Shown: positions 11,886 through 25,100, numbered from the stretch's first letter. The stretch is 64,000 nucleotides of DNA from Sapria himalayana (GCA_029783825.1 JAREIK010000343.1:1-64000), one strand, 5' to 3'. Notes: generated by a model from the sequence alone, not told the origin. Made by a program: numbers and translations.

Positions 11886-13847
11886 TGCATACACAGTTAA
11901 ATCAGTAAACTATTGAACCCCATAATGGCTAAATACATAAACCAATAAACCGCTATATACTAATTAATAATTAGTAAATTTAATATTTATTTCAATTTAT
12001 TTTATTTTTAAATATTCATTTTAATTATTTATTAGATTTATTTTTATAGAAATATTTATTACAAGATACATTATGAGTGCGACAAATGTAATTTAAATAA
12101 TTTATTTTTAATCAAAAAATATATATACGCTTATAAAAGAAGTAAAATTTTAAAAATTAAAAATTATAATCCAGTAATATATTTTACTTTAATTTTGAAT
12201 CAATTTGGGTCTTATAAATATTTTTTATTTAATCTCTATCTTATTATTAATAGTTTATCAATTTAATTTTTGATCATTATTATAATATCTATCAATAAAA
12301 TTATTTATATTGAATTTATATGAAATATAATTATTAATATTATTATAACAAAATATTTTATTCACATTTCAAAAAAATTTAAATATTATTATATTTTCAA
12401 AAGTTATAACATATGAAAATGAGAAAAAATTACAAATTATTTTTTGTTATTTTATTGTCTAAATAAAACCTATAAACCATTAAATGTCTTAAAACATAAA
12501 TCGCTAAACTCCTAAACGACAAAACCTCTAAATACTTATACCATTAAACTAGTATGCATTAATAATAAATCATAAGTCTGATTTTAATTTTTATTCTGTA
12601 TACTTTTAAATTTTTTATTTTAATTATTTATAAGTTTATTTTTATAGAAATATTAATTACAAAATAAATTATTAGTGAGACACATCTAATTTAAATTAAA
12701 CCAGTATACCCTAAATAATAAATAAAAATAATAAATCTCAATATTATTTTTTCCATTATAATTTATAATATTCTTTTTAATTTCTTATTTGTTTATTTTT
12801 ATATAAATATTAAATGCAAAATAAATTATGAGTTAGATAAATATATTTTATATAATTTATTTTTCATCAAAAAAATATAGATAAACTTTTTAAAAGATAA
12901 AAAATTTCAAAACAATTGATTATCATTTAATAATTTATTTTCCTTTGCTTTTGAATTATTTTAGGTTTTCATATTATATTTTAAGTAATATGAATCTTAT
13001 TCATTATAGATTTTTAATTTATTTTTTGATAATTATTAGAATATCTATCAATAAAAATTATTTATATTGAATTTATATTATAAATAATTATTATGATTAT
13101 TATAAATAAATATTATATTCACTCTTGAAATAAATTTAAAAATTATTATATTTTCAAAATTTTTAACCTTAAAAATCTGAGAAAAAATAATTAAAATAAA
13201 TTTTTGTTATTTTATTTTTAAAATCAAACCTATCGACCATTAAATGCATACTTACTTTAATCAGTAAGCTCATAAACCCCGGATTCCCTTAAAACACAAA
13301 CCTTTTAACATTTATATACTACTTAATGAATAATAAATCTCTTTTTTATGTCTATTTATTATAATTTTAAATATTCATTTTAATTATTTATAGTTTAATT
13401 TTTTACAAAAAATAATTACAAAATAAATTTCGAGTGAGACATTATTTTAATAATTGATTTTTAATAAAAAAATATAAGCTTAAAAAAAGAAGGAAAAATT
13501 TAGAAATTAAATATTATTATTTAGTAATATATTTTGATTTGATTTTGAATCATTTTGTGTCATGTAAATATAAGTTAATTAATATTTATATTTTTAATAA
13601 TAGTTTATTAATTTAATTTTTGATCATTATTATAATATCTATCATTAAAATTGTTTATATTGAATTTATATGATATATAATTAGTAAGATTAATATAATT
13701 ATACATGGTATTCACATCACAAAAAATTTTAAAAATTATTTTATTTTCAAAGGTTATAACCTTTGAAAATCAGAAAAAATCTAAAAAAAAAATTTTTATT
13801 TTTATTTTATAAATAAAACCTATAAACCACAGAATGCCAAAAAACAT

Positions 13848-13960
13848 AAACCCTACCATCATTTAACAACCACAAAATACTTTCAGGTAATCAATCATTA
13901 TAGTATTATTATCGCACAAACACAATTAACTTCCGAGTTCTTATCAAATATAATATGTTA
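13848..13960 (-). repeat. Dispersed SINE-like repeat (copy 2), right flank of satellite array 1
   Basis: Starts cctaccatcatttaac, as copy 1 does at about 4009. After an internal deletion it runs through ggtaatcaatcattatag and attatcgcacaaacacaatt, nearly identical to 4087-4135. It then continues past the point where copy 1 is cut by the array, with sequence resembling 26760-26800. The array therefore sits between two direct copies of one repeat. Confidence 0.65.
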
Positions 13961-14474
13961 GTATTTATCTAATCAAACAAAAAATAAATAAAAATATAAA
14001 AAAAATAAATCTATTGAAACCACGACATGTACAAATGCCAGAGTTGAATTCACGATAAATTATGTCAAATAATGATATCATTCGTTAATATATGCTATCA
14101 TTGTCGCAATCTTAAATTTGCAAAAACATATATCAGCAAGTAGAAAAGCAGCCGAATAGCAACTATTTTGCAAAAACTGAATGAGTATTTTATCCATTTC
14201 CCCTCCCATCTTTGATCATTCCTAAATTTCAAATCTTCTAGTTGGAACTCTAATCAAATAGTTCTTAATTCTACACCTCTATCCTTACCAGCAATGTCAT
14301 CCAACATGACATAGTGTGAACAGTGTATATTATATTCGCCGCCACCATGAACCTCAAGGGTATAATAGTCAGATTAGACAATTGCACGGCTATTTTACAA
14401 TGAAAATGTGGAATCACTTGGATTATTTATTTTTTTTAAAAAAAAAACAATTTAGTATAAGGTAGAATGCTAAC
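13961..14474. other. Start of ATG5 intron 5; no exon recognised
   Basis: The intron donor gttagc follows exon 5 on the minus strand. A 40-codon minus-strand open stretch (DYYTLEVHGGGEYNIHCSHY and onward) lies at about 14265-14385. It does not resemble the expected next ATG5 segment and I do not recognise it. Confidence 0.4.
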
Positions 14475-14615
14475 CCATCTTTACTTTCCCATCAACAGTT
14501 GGATCAGTAATGCTTTTCTGATATTTTAAAGATAATTTAGTTTTTGTTGTGAATTCATCCTCGACTGGCCCAAGTTTGAGTTTTGATGATATTCTCCTGT
14601 GCATGTCAAAGTTAC
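14475..14615 (-). CDS. ATG5: ATG5 exon 5
   Basis: 141 bp, entered in phase 1 and left in phase 1. Upstream is tttatgacag as acceptor; downstream the exon ends AAGATGG before the donor gttagc. It encodes GNFDMHRRISSKLKLGPVED, then a low-conservation stretch ending DPTVDGKVKM. The motif G-N-[LF]-D ... I-S-[ST]-[KR]-L-K-L-G-P is characteristic of plant ATG5 after the ELW helix. The next expected segment (a [RK][VI]PVRLYVR-type strand that opens the second ubiquitin-like domain) was not found to the left. Confidence 0.87.
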
Positions 14616-17018
14616 CTGTCATAAAGATAAGGCTTACAAAGTGAAGATACGGAAAAAGAATTGACTAAATGGATTAGATTCTACGATTGATTGAGAAACT
14701 AGGGCAAAGCATGTAATACGTGAATAAAAGACTGAGCTAAGTGTGATCACTAGCCATCACTAGCTATCATTGACACCAACGAACAACAATATTATCATTG
14801 CACAATATAGCATAATATGTTTTTCAAAAAAATAAATTAAATAGGAGTAAAAATGTCAAATTTTTTATTTTCCACTGAGTGAGATTTAACAAAATTTTAA
14901 TTTTAACATTCTTCTATGAATAGTCATCATAATAATCGTCATAAGCCCATATTCTCAATATTTTTTTATTAGAATACTAATGGAGATCGTACACAATACA
15001 CAAGACTCCCACTTAGTATTGAGTCTGGAAGAGATTAACATCTCCACAACATTATCTCTGAAAATCAAAGAGACAGCATTAGATTAGTTTCGAACCCAAG
15101 ACATGCCACCCTACCTCAATACTATTTTGCTCAAACACGACAATACATATATCTATAATACATTTCCCAGTAATGATGAGAACTTTTATTGAGATTACAT
15201 TTTATAATATAAAATTTTAATACACATTTCTTTATAAAAAGAAGTGTTATTTGAGAAATTTTGATATAACTTTTATGATGCTTTAATCTTTAAAAGCTAA
15301 ATCTTTAATAAATTCGGGTTATTAATAACTCCCAATTTAATAGTGAGTTATTAATACTCTCTATATAAGTTATTCGTATACATAGTTTTAACAAATTTAG
15401 TAGCGTGTGTCAAACAAAATGTGCCGGGCCGACCCATGCCATTTTTAGCCGCCCAACAGTGCTTTCGTGTCGGGCCAGGCATTGCACGGTTACTATATCA
15501 TGTAGTGCCTAGCATGACAGGGTTCTGTAAAAGTCAACCTGGTGGAGCCGAAACCCGAATTTAAAAAAAAATTCGGGTTTCGCCATTTTAGCGGCACGGC
15601 ACTGCGGCGGCATGCCGCACGATTCATTTCAACTTTTGCCAGACGAACCTCACCCGTCGATCTCAATTTCTACAGCTGAGGCGATTTCTCGGCTCGTGCC
15701 GAGGTACCATACCCACGGGCTATGGTACCGTACCGGGCCATCACGGCACAAGGTCCGATTGGCCTCGGCACGACATTGGAACAAGCAGATAAAATTTCCG
15801 TGCCGGGGCGGCCCAGGCACGGCCGAATAATGCCGTGCCTCGTGCTGATCGGCCTGGCCCAGTTGAAACCTTTAAGTTGTGACCAATTTTTTTCATACTT
15901 GGATTTGATTGGTATAATCCAATTAATTCTAGTTAGCTTGACCAAATTTTATCGTAATACTTTTCTCATACTATTTTCTTGCATCTTTTCTTGATCATAT
16001 TCTCTCCATCACATTTTTACTGTTGCAAGTTGTGACGTGATGAGGTTACTTGGATTTATATCTTAATTAGTAGCGATATCTTATTAGATCATTGAGACTA
16101 AGAATCAGACCAATCAAATCACATATAAGTGATTCCTGCAAACGCAGCCCAGACATGATAGTTATTTCTTTTAATTGTGTATTTTTGTGAATTTTTAGTT
16201 TAATTCCATTAGTTTTCAGTATACTTGGTTTGTATAAAATCTCATTTTCTGATCTGAGAAAATGTAACATAAGACTATTAGTTATGCATTGTTGGATATC
16301 TGAGTTATACCTAGCAATTTGAGCTGCCCAAAGAAAACCATTTTTGCCTGCCCTGCCCAAATAAGCATCACGCAAGATAGACCCAATTATGCAAAAGTAA
16401 TAACCAGCACAATCTTTATCATCATTATTCAGTTCATATCATTTTCTACCATGCACAAATTCAAGCTATCCATTTTCAGACAGAACTATTGCATATAAGA
16501 ATAATTTTTTAAGAAATTATTAAAAAACATTTAATAAAATAAATTTTATGTATAATTACTATGGGTGAAATTCTTACACTTAAGTGTTACAAAAAAATAT
16601 AAAATAATCATTAAAATATATTTATCATATAATCAAAGTTGATAACATAGATTTATAATATAGTATTTTCCACCAAAAATTAAATTGTCAACTTCTTTTT
16701 GATATTATCAACTTGTCAATCTGAATAATTTATAGGATGAATAATTTTTTATTCAAATGTTCAACCTACATGAGATATATATATATATATATATTTTTAA
16801 TTTATAAGATGAATATTATCAACATGTCAAATGTTCAATCTGAAACCATACCTAGACATTCCCTAATTCTCTTATTACTCAGTAAGTTTATCTTTGTGAG
16901 TTTTCTCATATCGATCTAGTAAAGTCATAATAGAAAATTAAATTCTTTAGAAGCTCGACATTTTGAATGATAAATCATGATTAGACTGAAAATTATCTTA
17001 TAATTTTTTATTTTTAGC

Positions 17019-17057
<39 letters not shown>

Positions 17058-20000
17058 TTTTTATATTATCACATAAAAATTCTAGCAACATGCTTTATTT
17101 CATCTATTTGACTTTAATATTATTGTCTATATATTTTTATGATTTCAACATATCTTTTAATTGTAAATCCTAAATAATAATATTTTAGTTTTTTTTACTT
17201 TTTGTTTTTATATTTTACATTTATAATTGGAGCATCGAACATATAAGTTGTCTCAAAATATTATTTCTCTATATAAAGTGAATTTTTCAGTTTATTTCTC
17301 GCTACATCCTACCAAAGAAAAGATTGCTGACCCTAGAGAGAGTCCATATGTTACGAACGTAGAAAAACATAATCCAAAAATAATAATAACAAAAATAGTC
17401 AATAATAAGATTACAATATACAAAAGAAAATATTATCTTATAAATAGCAATATAAAGTATTTGGGCAGCACACCATGAAAAAAAATTAATAAAAAATAAT
17501 ATAAAAAAGTAGTCATCATCAAGTTGGCACATAATATTTAGAACACCAAACTTGAAAAAAATAAAAGTTTGGCCTCCAAACGAGCCTTTATAATAAATAT
17601 TGTCTGACAAATCTATTATAAAAATACAAACTATAATAATGATCATATCCTAAATTTTCCTACAAAAATAAGAACTAATTTGTCTCTATAAACTTAATTT
17701 GATCATGTAATAAAGAATTAGTTTTTATATGTTTCATTATCTAGCTATCACGATAATATAGTAGCCGTGAGAGGTAAATGGCTATCAAATGTCTTAACAA
17801 TGGCTTATCCATAGAATCTCATATATAACTATAGTTATCCCTCTAAACTTTACATCAACATTAAAAATCATAACTATCAAATGACTCTTATTTACCTATG
17901 AGTTATGATTATCTCTAAAAAATATAATAACTTATTTTCTCTATGTGCAAACTACTTCACAACTGAAATTCAATTATCTGACTAGCAGAAAACATCCATG
18001 ATTATTAACGAGATGTTAGAGCTTAGAGATTTCTTCACAATTTAATCAAGCAAAAAGTAATATGAAAGTAATCATATAAAGAAAAATTAAGAACATTATT
18101 AATGATAATAACCACAACTTTTATATTTGATCTCGGGATAGTAAAATAATTAATTTTTCATATAATTATCTAAGTATCAAGTCAATTCAGTTGAAAAGTT
18201 GATATCAGATAAAAGATATGTATCTAACTCGATAGAAATATCAGCTAAAGTATAATACAAAAGACCGATCTCTAAGAAAACAAATAAAGGATAACTTCTA
18301 TATGACGATACAATACTTGTATCGTCATAAGCCAATTCAATCCATGAAAAATATGTTTATCCCAATATTCTCCGTTCGATATTATAATTGAAAATACTTC
18401 TTTAGTTGAATGATTCTTAAATTATCATCTTTCTTTTAAAAAATCATAAACAATCAATAAGTTCAATCTGTAATACCTTAGAGAGATATAAAACACAAAA
18501 AATACTCGCAAATATTTTAAAGAAAAATTAAAAAATCGCTTTAAAATATAAGACATGAGATAGCACACGATGAGAAAAACCAAGAAAAATATTTAATTAA
18601 TGAAGTAGCAGATGATTAAAGCTACATATCTCCAAAAATATTATATACTATTTTCACCAAGAATAAATTTTAAGTCATTTCAATCATATATATATATATA
18701 TATATATATATTAAATTATAAAAGGATATGCCTGCATTGCAAGTGTATTGAATAATCACATGATCAGTATAATAGGTGTTAAGCTATTATACATATAATT
18801 TAGTGTATTCTCACTCATAAAAAATTTTATGTTTTTATTAAATTGAACTTTAAATTAATTTATTAAAAAATAACAAAAATCTTAGATTTATTCAAAATAA
18901 AAAAGTAGGTCAAATGAGTACAAACCTCAATAAAAAGAGACAAAGTATGTTAGGTCAATTAAAATCTTTATTCAAACAAGACTTCAAAAATATGAGTAAA
19001 TCAAATTGACTGAGTTCTTATTCATACTGTTTGATTGAAAGGATTGAGAAATCTAATATATTTTTCTATCTTACAGACTACACAATATAAAATAGAAATA
19101 GCCAGCATACTAGTATCCAGGATTCTCAATTTCTCTAGATATTGATGAGTGTGCCCATTTGATCTTGGAAAGCCCACGAGGATAAAAAAAACTATCGCAT
19201 TCATAGATAATTAATTTTTATTCAATAAGTTAATAATAAAAAATAAGATAATTTATCTAATTGGCATGAACTATCAAGATTAGATATTAATTACTATTTT
19301 ATCATATACCAAAATAATATAAAATTTTGATATATTAAATTTATGAAAATCATACAAATTAATTTTTCTCATATTATCAAAAATGAGATGTAATATATTG
19401 ATCCCTGTGGTATCTTGTATAACATCAAAATTTATTTTTCCTGATATTATGAATATTAGTTTAAATAGGAAAATAAAATTCTAACTAAATATTATAAAAA
19501 TTTTAACATATTTAAAGTATTGAAAAAATATACTTATGATTCTTCAAATATTATAACTAAATGATAACTTACATGATGAAACCAAAATTTTAAATTATAA
19601 AGATAAAAAATATATAGAGTGACTAGATAATGATCATGATCTAGGACTAGGAACATTAGCAGATATTTAATTAGCATTAATTTTATTTTTATTTTTTTCA
19701 TATACAAATAATTTATCAATTTGAAATTTGAATTTATTTTATTTTACTTGTTATATTTTACTTTATATTGCACTTTTTAATTACAAATATTTTTTTAATA
19801 TTATTTAAATTTTTCTTTTTATAATTTTTATATAGTATATATTATATTATATAATTAAATACTATATAATAAGTAGGGCACGAGTCTATAATGTAGCCTA
19901 GCTCTAAGGCCCTAGGCCCTTAGGCTAGGTCGATTGGAGTTTGCATTGTACCAAACCCATTCCAAAGGGCCCAAGCTAGGCTCCAGCAATTCAGACTAGC

Positions 20001-22065
20001 CTCGCCACACCTAGGCCCCCAGGCTAGCCTAGATCACACCTAGGCTAATTTAGAATAGTCCATGCTCACCTACACAACACCCTTTCCAACATGTTTGAAA
20101 TTTCTAGCTTTATGAATTTTTTACATTTATTAATAATATTTTAGTTTACATGATTAATACTTCTTTGGTCTAAGTTAAACTTTTTCTATTTTCTAATTAT
20201 TTTCATAAATAAAAAAAATTAATTTAATAGGAACATAAAAAATAAAACATGATAATATATTAAAACATGTGTCAGATATTTTCTATACTTACCATATAAA
20301 TCATGAGATCATACATCAATCTTCTAGTATTAGCACACCCACACATAACTGGATTGCAGAAATAATTAATTGCCTTTTGATTTTTAAGAGTATATATTTT
20401 GCACACGCTCTCTTTCCATGACAAGACAATATGATACTTAGAGCCTTACGTCAATGCCCAACAAAGATACAAGTTACTTTCTCTAAAGTCAAATAAAATA
20501 TTAATGATTACTAACATTATTATTTTTTTGCATAGGAATGGTATAAGTCCATAAGTTGTACATAGATTCATTATTTTTTTCTCTCTCATTTAATTCTACT
20601 TGGACCTCCAGTTAATACACAAAATTACGTGTTTGTTATATTTAAACTTGTTGATTCACAAAATTATATCACTCCTATAAATAGATTATATGGGATAATA
20701 AGTAAATATTATGTTAATTCTAGAACTAGTAAAGTTTCCCAAGAAAATAAATTTTCCTCTTATCAAAAAGACATAATAATACATGAGTCTATTGCATCAA
20801 AAACACATACTGAGCTAAAAATAAAAAATTTGACCAAATAAACATAAGAGTTCGTATTATCAGAATGAAACATAAACAATTTACTCAAACCAAAGAGACA
20901 TCTAATAAGAAGTCAGATGATCATGAAGCAGTAGATGAGATATATTCAACACTCGATTTCATATATAATATAATACTCATGTGTTCTTTTTTGTTTTTTT
21001 AATCTTGTTCTCTTGATTGTGCTAAAAAAGTTTAGAAAATGTTTAAAGAGAAATCTTTCTTTCTAATAAGATTTGAGAACTAATATAATGACAAATAAAA
21101 AGATACATTATTAGTAGAAACTATAAAGTAGATGTGATAAACAAGTCAGGTGGCCCAACACCAGCCTATGGCACAGCCTTGATAACACGACCCAGGCACA
21201 ACCCAACACGATGTGAGTAGTACATGGAATAGACACATGCCAAATTTTATTTGGCATGGCAAGGCACAACACAATGGTCTTCTCAGGACAAAACCAACCT
21301 AGTGACAAAACAACCCAAGTCACACTCATATCAACCCCCAGGCTGCCAAAATATTTAGACGCAAGCCTGTAGAAATTTTTAAACACTAACAAAGTTTGTG
21401 TTAGGTTTGGAGTTAAATTGTTAGAAACTCAAGGCTAGCCTGAACCTAATAAGAAAAATAAAAAAAAAAAATACTCCGCCTCTACTTTTTATTGGCATAA
21501 CAAGCCATGTTTTTTTTATGATGTGAACAATCATGCTCCCAAAAATATCTTACTATGCCTATTAAAATTACTCTCGTACTAGTTTGGATTGAACTAGAGC
21601 TGGTCAAGTCCAGCTCTAGCTTGCCAGGAGCAAACCCGAACTAGCATGGGTTCGAACTATTTTGGGTCGAGCATAGTCAAGCATGACCTAGCACGACCCG
21701 AGCAACCTGTAGGCCAACAGATCATACCGTGCAACCCTTTGGCATTCATCAAAAAGAATAATTTCTAAATTTAAATTGTCTTATATTTCATTAAATAAGA
21801 ATAAAGATTACAATATAAATAATTCAACAAAGCAAGAAAATGTATATATACAAGAATAAAAATGTGAAATGGAAATAAAAAATAATATTTTTTATAGAAT
21901 TAAATGATGAACAATATCTTTTTTTATCTTTTTTATTTTATTATAATTTTTGTGTGAGATTACATAAACACTAACATATTAAATTTCATAAGAACTCTGA
22001 AGTTAAATATATTTAAATAACAATAATATTCTGATAGTTGAACACCTAAAAAATTCATGTATTAT

Positions 22066-22100
<35 letters not shown>

Positions 22101-25100
22101 TTAAAGATCATCTATTAGTACAATACGAAATATTTTTGTCCAAGGTAGTAGTAGATCTTGAGTTTGATAGACATAATCTTTGATTATCAAAGATAAGACA
22201 GTCAAGATATTAATTTTTCTTAGATCTCAAGCTAAAGGAGAACTTTATGCATTTGGTACGACCTTCACAATCTCTACATTATATTTTATATTTTTTATAT
22301 TTTAGTTTTCCATGTTTTATTATTATTTATCATAATTATTTATGTGTATTTTTTATGTTTCATTTTTATTCAAACATGATATATTGATATATTTAAAATT
22401 ATAATATATAAAATTTATTTTATTTATATTTATATTAACACATATTTAACACTAATAAATTATCAATACATGTGTTTATTTTAATAAAAAAATAGATGAT
22501 GACATAAGACACAAACATTGGCCCCCGATCAAGCCTCAAGCGGGGAGCAAGTATGGTTCCTATCTCTGTTTTATGCATTTTAAAACCATGGCCCACACAA
22601 GTATGTGTATTTCATCCAGAAATGAAGAATCACCCAATTTTGCTAAAATTATTTATTTTAAAACTACCGCAAAACATAATAAACCAGAACGTTAGCCTAA
22701 ACACAAGTTAAAAAATTAACTTTAGAACTCTCTATCAAGATTTTAAATATCATGTTTCACAGAGTTCCAGAGCTCCAATTGATCTGATTGAGACATCTGC
22801 ATAACATTTTTGCAGTTTCCATTTATATTGTAGTCAGCCTGCAAAATACTTCTCAAAAATCAATAACAGAGCACCCTTTTTATTTTATACGCCAAGAGCA
22901 TCCTATTCCTACCTCAAAAAAAAAAACACACATACAACTACGATACAACCATAGATGGAAATGTCAACTGATATGCAACAATTATTTCAAGCATCAACCA
23001 ACAATAAATTGATAAAGGAAAGCAGAAGTCATTTTCCCAAAAAATTGGCCATTATTCTGATATTCCACCACTATACCACCAATATATTGGTAGAATATAT
23101 TGTCCAAAAAAAGAAATTGCCAAAAAAATGACAACTTGTAAAAAAATATGATGTTTTATAAATTAAAAAAAACTACCACCTTTGGGAAAAAATCCACTGC
23201 AGCTACATCGGGATTTAATTAAAAAATAATTTTATCCAATAATTATAATTAATTTATTAAGTCTAGTTTGGCCAAAGAAAAATTATCAATACCCAAATTT
23301 TCTTTTGGGTATTGAATGATTATTGCAATAAAATAAGTTACAATTTCTGTAATATTTATTTACTATTTTCACTTTTATGATATGAGCACATAAGGAAAAA
23401 TATTTCTTTCAATTAGAGAGTTTTATTTGTTTGTATCTGACTTCACTAATTCTACATGGTATCAGAGCTCAGATCTACAAACCCTAAAGATTGTGTGCAA
23501 CAATGTGTGTGTGCGCATGGTTATGTTGGCCATGAAGTGCGAACCATGTGTGAGGTTTACATGGTGCATGCACGTGGTACACTGCGTGCATGATGTGGTG
23601 TTGATGGGTGTGTATGTGGTGCAGTGTTGGTGTCGACGCAGTGTTAGCGTCAGCATAGTGTTGGCTTCGATGTGGTAAAGTGACAATGTGAGTGCATCAT
23701 CGATGCAGAGTTGGTATCAAAGTAGCATTGTGGATTGTGGTCATGACATCAATGTAGCATTGGCATCGACACTGGGTTAGTGTGTCTGCTGCAAAATGTA
23801 ACAGTGCGTGCAGTGAGCATGCAAGTGTTAACAGTCTTTGCTGTGAGCATGCAAGTGTTAATAGTGTGTGCAATGAGCATGAAAGTGTTAACAGTGTGTG
23901 CAATGAGCATGAAAGGGTTAACAGGGAGGGCAGTGAGCATGAAAGGGTTAACAGGGAGGGCAGTGAGCATGAAAGTGTAACTCTGTGTGCAGTGAGAATG
24001 AAAGGGTTAACAATGTGTGCAGCGAGCATTAAAGTGTAACAGTGTGTGCAGCGAGTATGAAAGCGTAACAGTGTGTGCAGCGAGTATGAAAGCGTAACAG
24101 TGTGTGCAGCGAGTATGAAAGCATAACAGTATGTGCAGCGAGCATGAAAGCATAACAATGTGTGCAGCGAGCATGAAAGTGTAACAGTGTGTGCAGCGAG
24201 CATGAAAGCGTAACAGTGTGTGCAGCGAGCATGAAAGCGTATCAGTGTGTGCAGCGAGCATGAAAGCGTAACAGTGTGTGCAGCGAGCATGAAAGTGTAA
24301 GTGTGTGCAGTGAGCATGAAGGTGTAACAGTGCGTGCAATGAGCATGGTGTAACAGAGTGTGCAGTGCGACGTGCAGTGTGGTGGAGTGTAGTATTGTGT
24401 GGCATAGAGCAGTGTAGCAATGTGGACATACAATTTTACTTATTACAATTATTTCAGTTATTATTATGGGATCTTGCAGTATCCTCAGTTTTAAAAAGCA
24501 CAAAGCGCACCAAGGAGCAAAGGTTTCTTGGAGACTTGATGCGCAAGGCGCACATAAGGCGTAGACTTTTGTGAAGTGAATATGACTTTAGATACACATA
24601 AATTTTTATTAAATATAATTATATTGATAAAAAATAAATATTCCTAATATTTAAATAAATTTTGATAAAAAAAATAAATAAAATTATATAAATTTCAATA
24701 TATAATTACAAATTTTTGCAAATAAATATATTTTTAAAAAAATATATAATATAGAAGGCGCACCTCTTCAATAAGACGCATACCTTGGAAGGCGAGGCGC
24801 TATAGCTATGAAGTGATTGTGTCTTGAGCCTATGCACGCCTTAAGCCCGTCTTTCACAACTATGAGATTGAGACTAGAAGAACATAAAGAGCCGAAGCAG
24901 ATTATTATTTATATCTCTTATTTCACATTGTTAGTTGTGCAGTTCATGAAGGTAATCTCTCAAAAAGTGGATGTGCCTACATGATTAAAACAAAGATGAT
25001 ATTATTATATTCTTTACTGATAGTTCTGTGTGATATGATATCATAGTCAAATTATGAATTATCATATTTTTATCTCCATGACAGAGATTTATTATCAAAC

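Larger units (their letters stand above)
4136..13847 (+). repeat. AT satellite array 1 (about 600-bp monomers, higher-order structure)
   Basis: About 15 tandem monomers in one orientation. Each monomer has a tttagtaatatattttactt block, then ttgatcattattataatatc, a palindrome around GGTTATAACC, and a degenerate taaaccactaaatgcctaaa block. Palindromes lie near 4431, 5027, 5525, 6124, 6722, 7469, 8068, 8818, 9418, 9990, 10527, 11350, 12397, 13148 and 13745. Most spacings are 570-600 bp, but the steps following 6722, 8068 and 12397 are 747-751 bp. No protein is encoded. A MITE (11451-11885) is inserted in it. If ATG5 continues leftward, the array lies in or beyond its intron 5. Confidence 0.93.
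15883..22750. other. Main part of ATG5 intron 4
   Basis: AT-rich intron filling with several repeats listed separately. A 102-codon minus-strand frame at 16067-16375 (DAYLGRAGKNGFLWAAQIAR at its start) is the longest here; I do not recognise it and its C-terminal half looks random. Frames at 17227-17646 overlap on both strands and are not supported. No exon was found between the exon 4 and exon 5 sites. Confidence 0.6.

Noticed and set aside
11456..11908. Several Ala/Arg/Gly-rich open frames of 60-78 codons on both strands
   Set aside because: All lie within or just overlap a non-coding GC-rich MITE with exact ends; the same kind of frames appear in the MITE at 33300-33697.
14338..14349. gccgccaccatg, a perfect animal-type Kozak start on the plus strand
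   Set aside because: The frame after it ends within about 20 codons, plants do not use this consensus strictly, and the site lies antisense in an ATG5 intron. Coincidence.
14265..14385. 40-codon minus-strand frame (DYYTLEVHGGGEYNIHCSHY...) tested as ATG5 exon 6
   Set aside because: It does not show the PVRLYVR-type strand or SYINRP segment expected next in ATG5, and its upstream side has a stop. Origin unknown.
16067..16375. 102-codon minus-strand frame as a possible gene or ATG5 exon
   Set aside because: No match to the ATG5 region expected between exons 4 and 5 (those join directly), no recognised family, and the C-terminal half has random composition.
17227..17646. Overlapping open frames of 83 and 114 codons on opposite strands
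   Set aside because: AT-driven frames with no family resemblance; part lies in a dispersed repeat.
22761..22838. Alternative end of ATG5 exon 4 at the GT in ctctgtgaaac
   Set aside because: It gives a canonical donor but ends in phase 0, whereas exon 5 must be entered in phase 1. It also removes the VKH residues that align with other ATG5 proteins.
23797..24366. Regular direct repeats resembling a CRISPR array
   Set aside because: Units are contiguous with no unique spacers, and the context is a plant nuclear intron.
23697..24503. 268-codon minus-strand open frame, the longest in the window
   Set aside because: It follows the 29/30-bp minisatellite; frames are open in several phases on both strands, and the protein is a 29-residue repeat created by unit length, not by selection.
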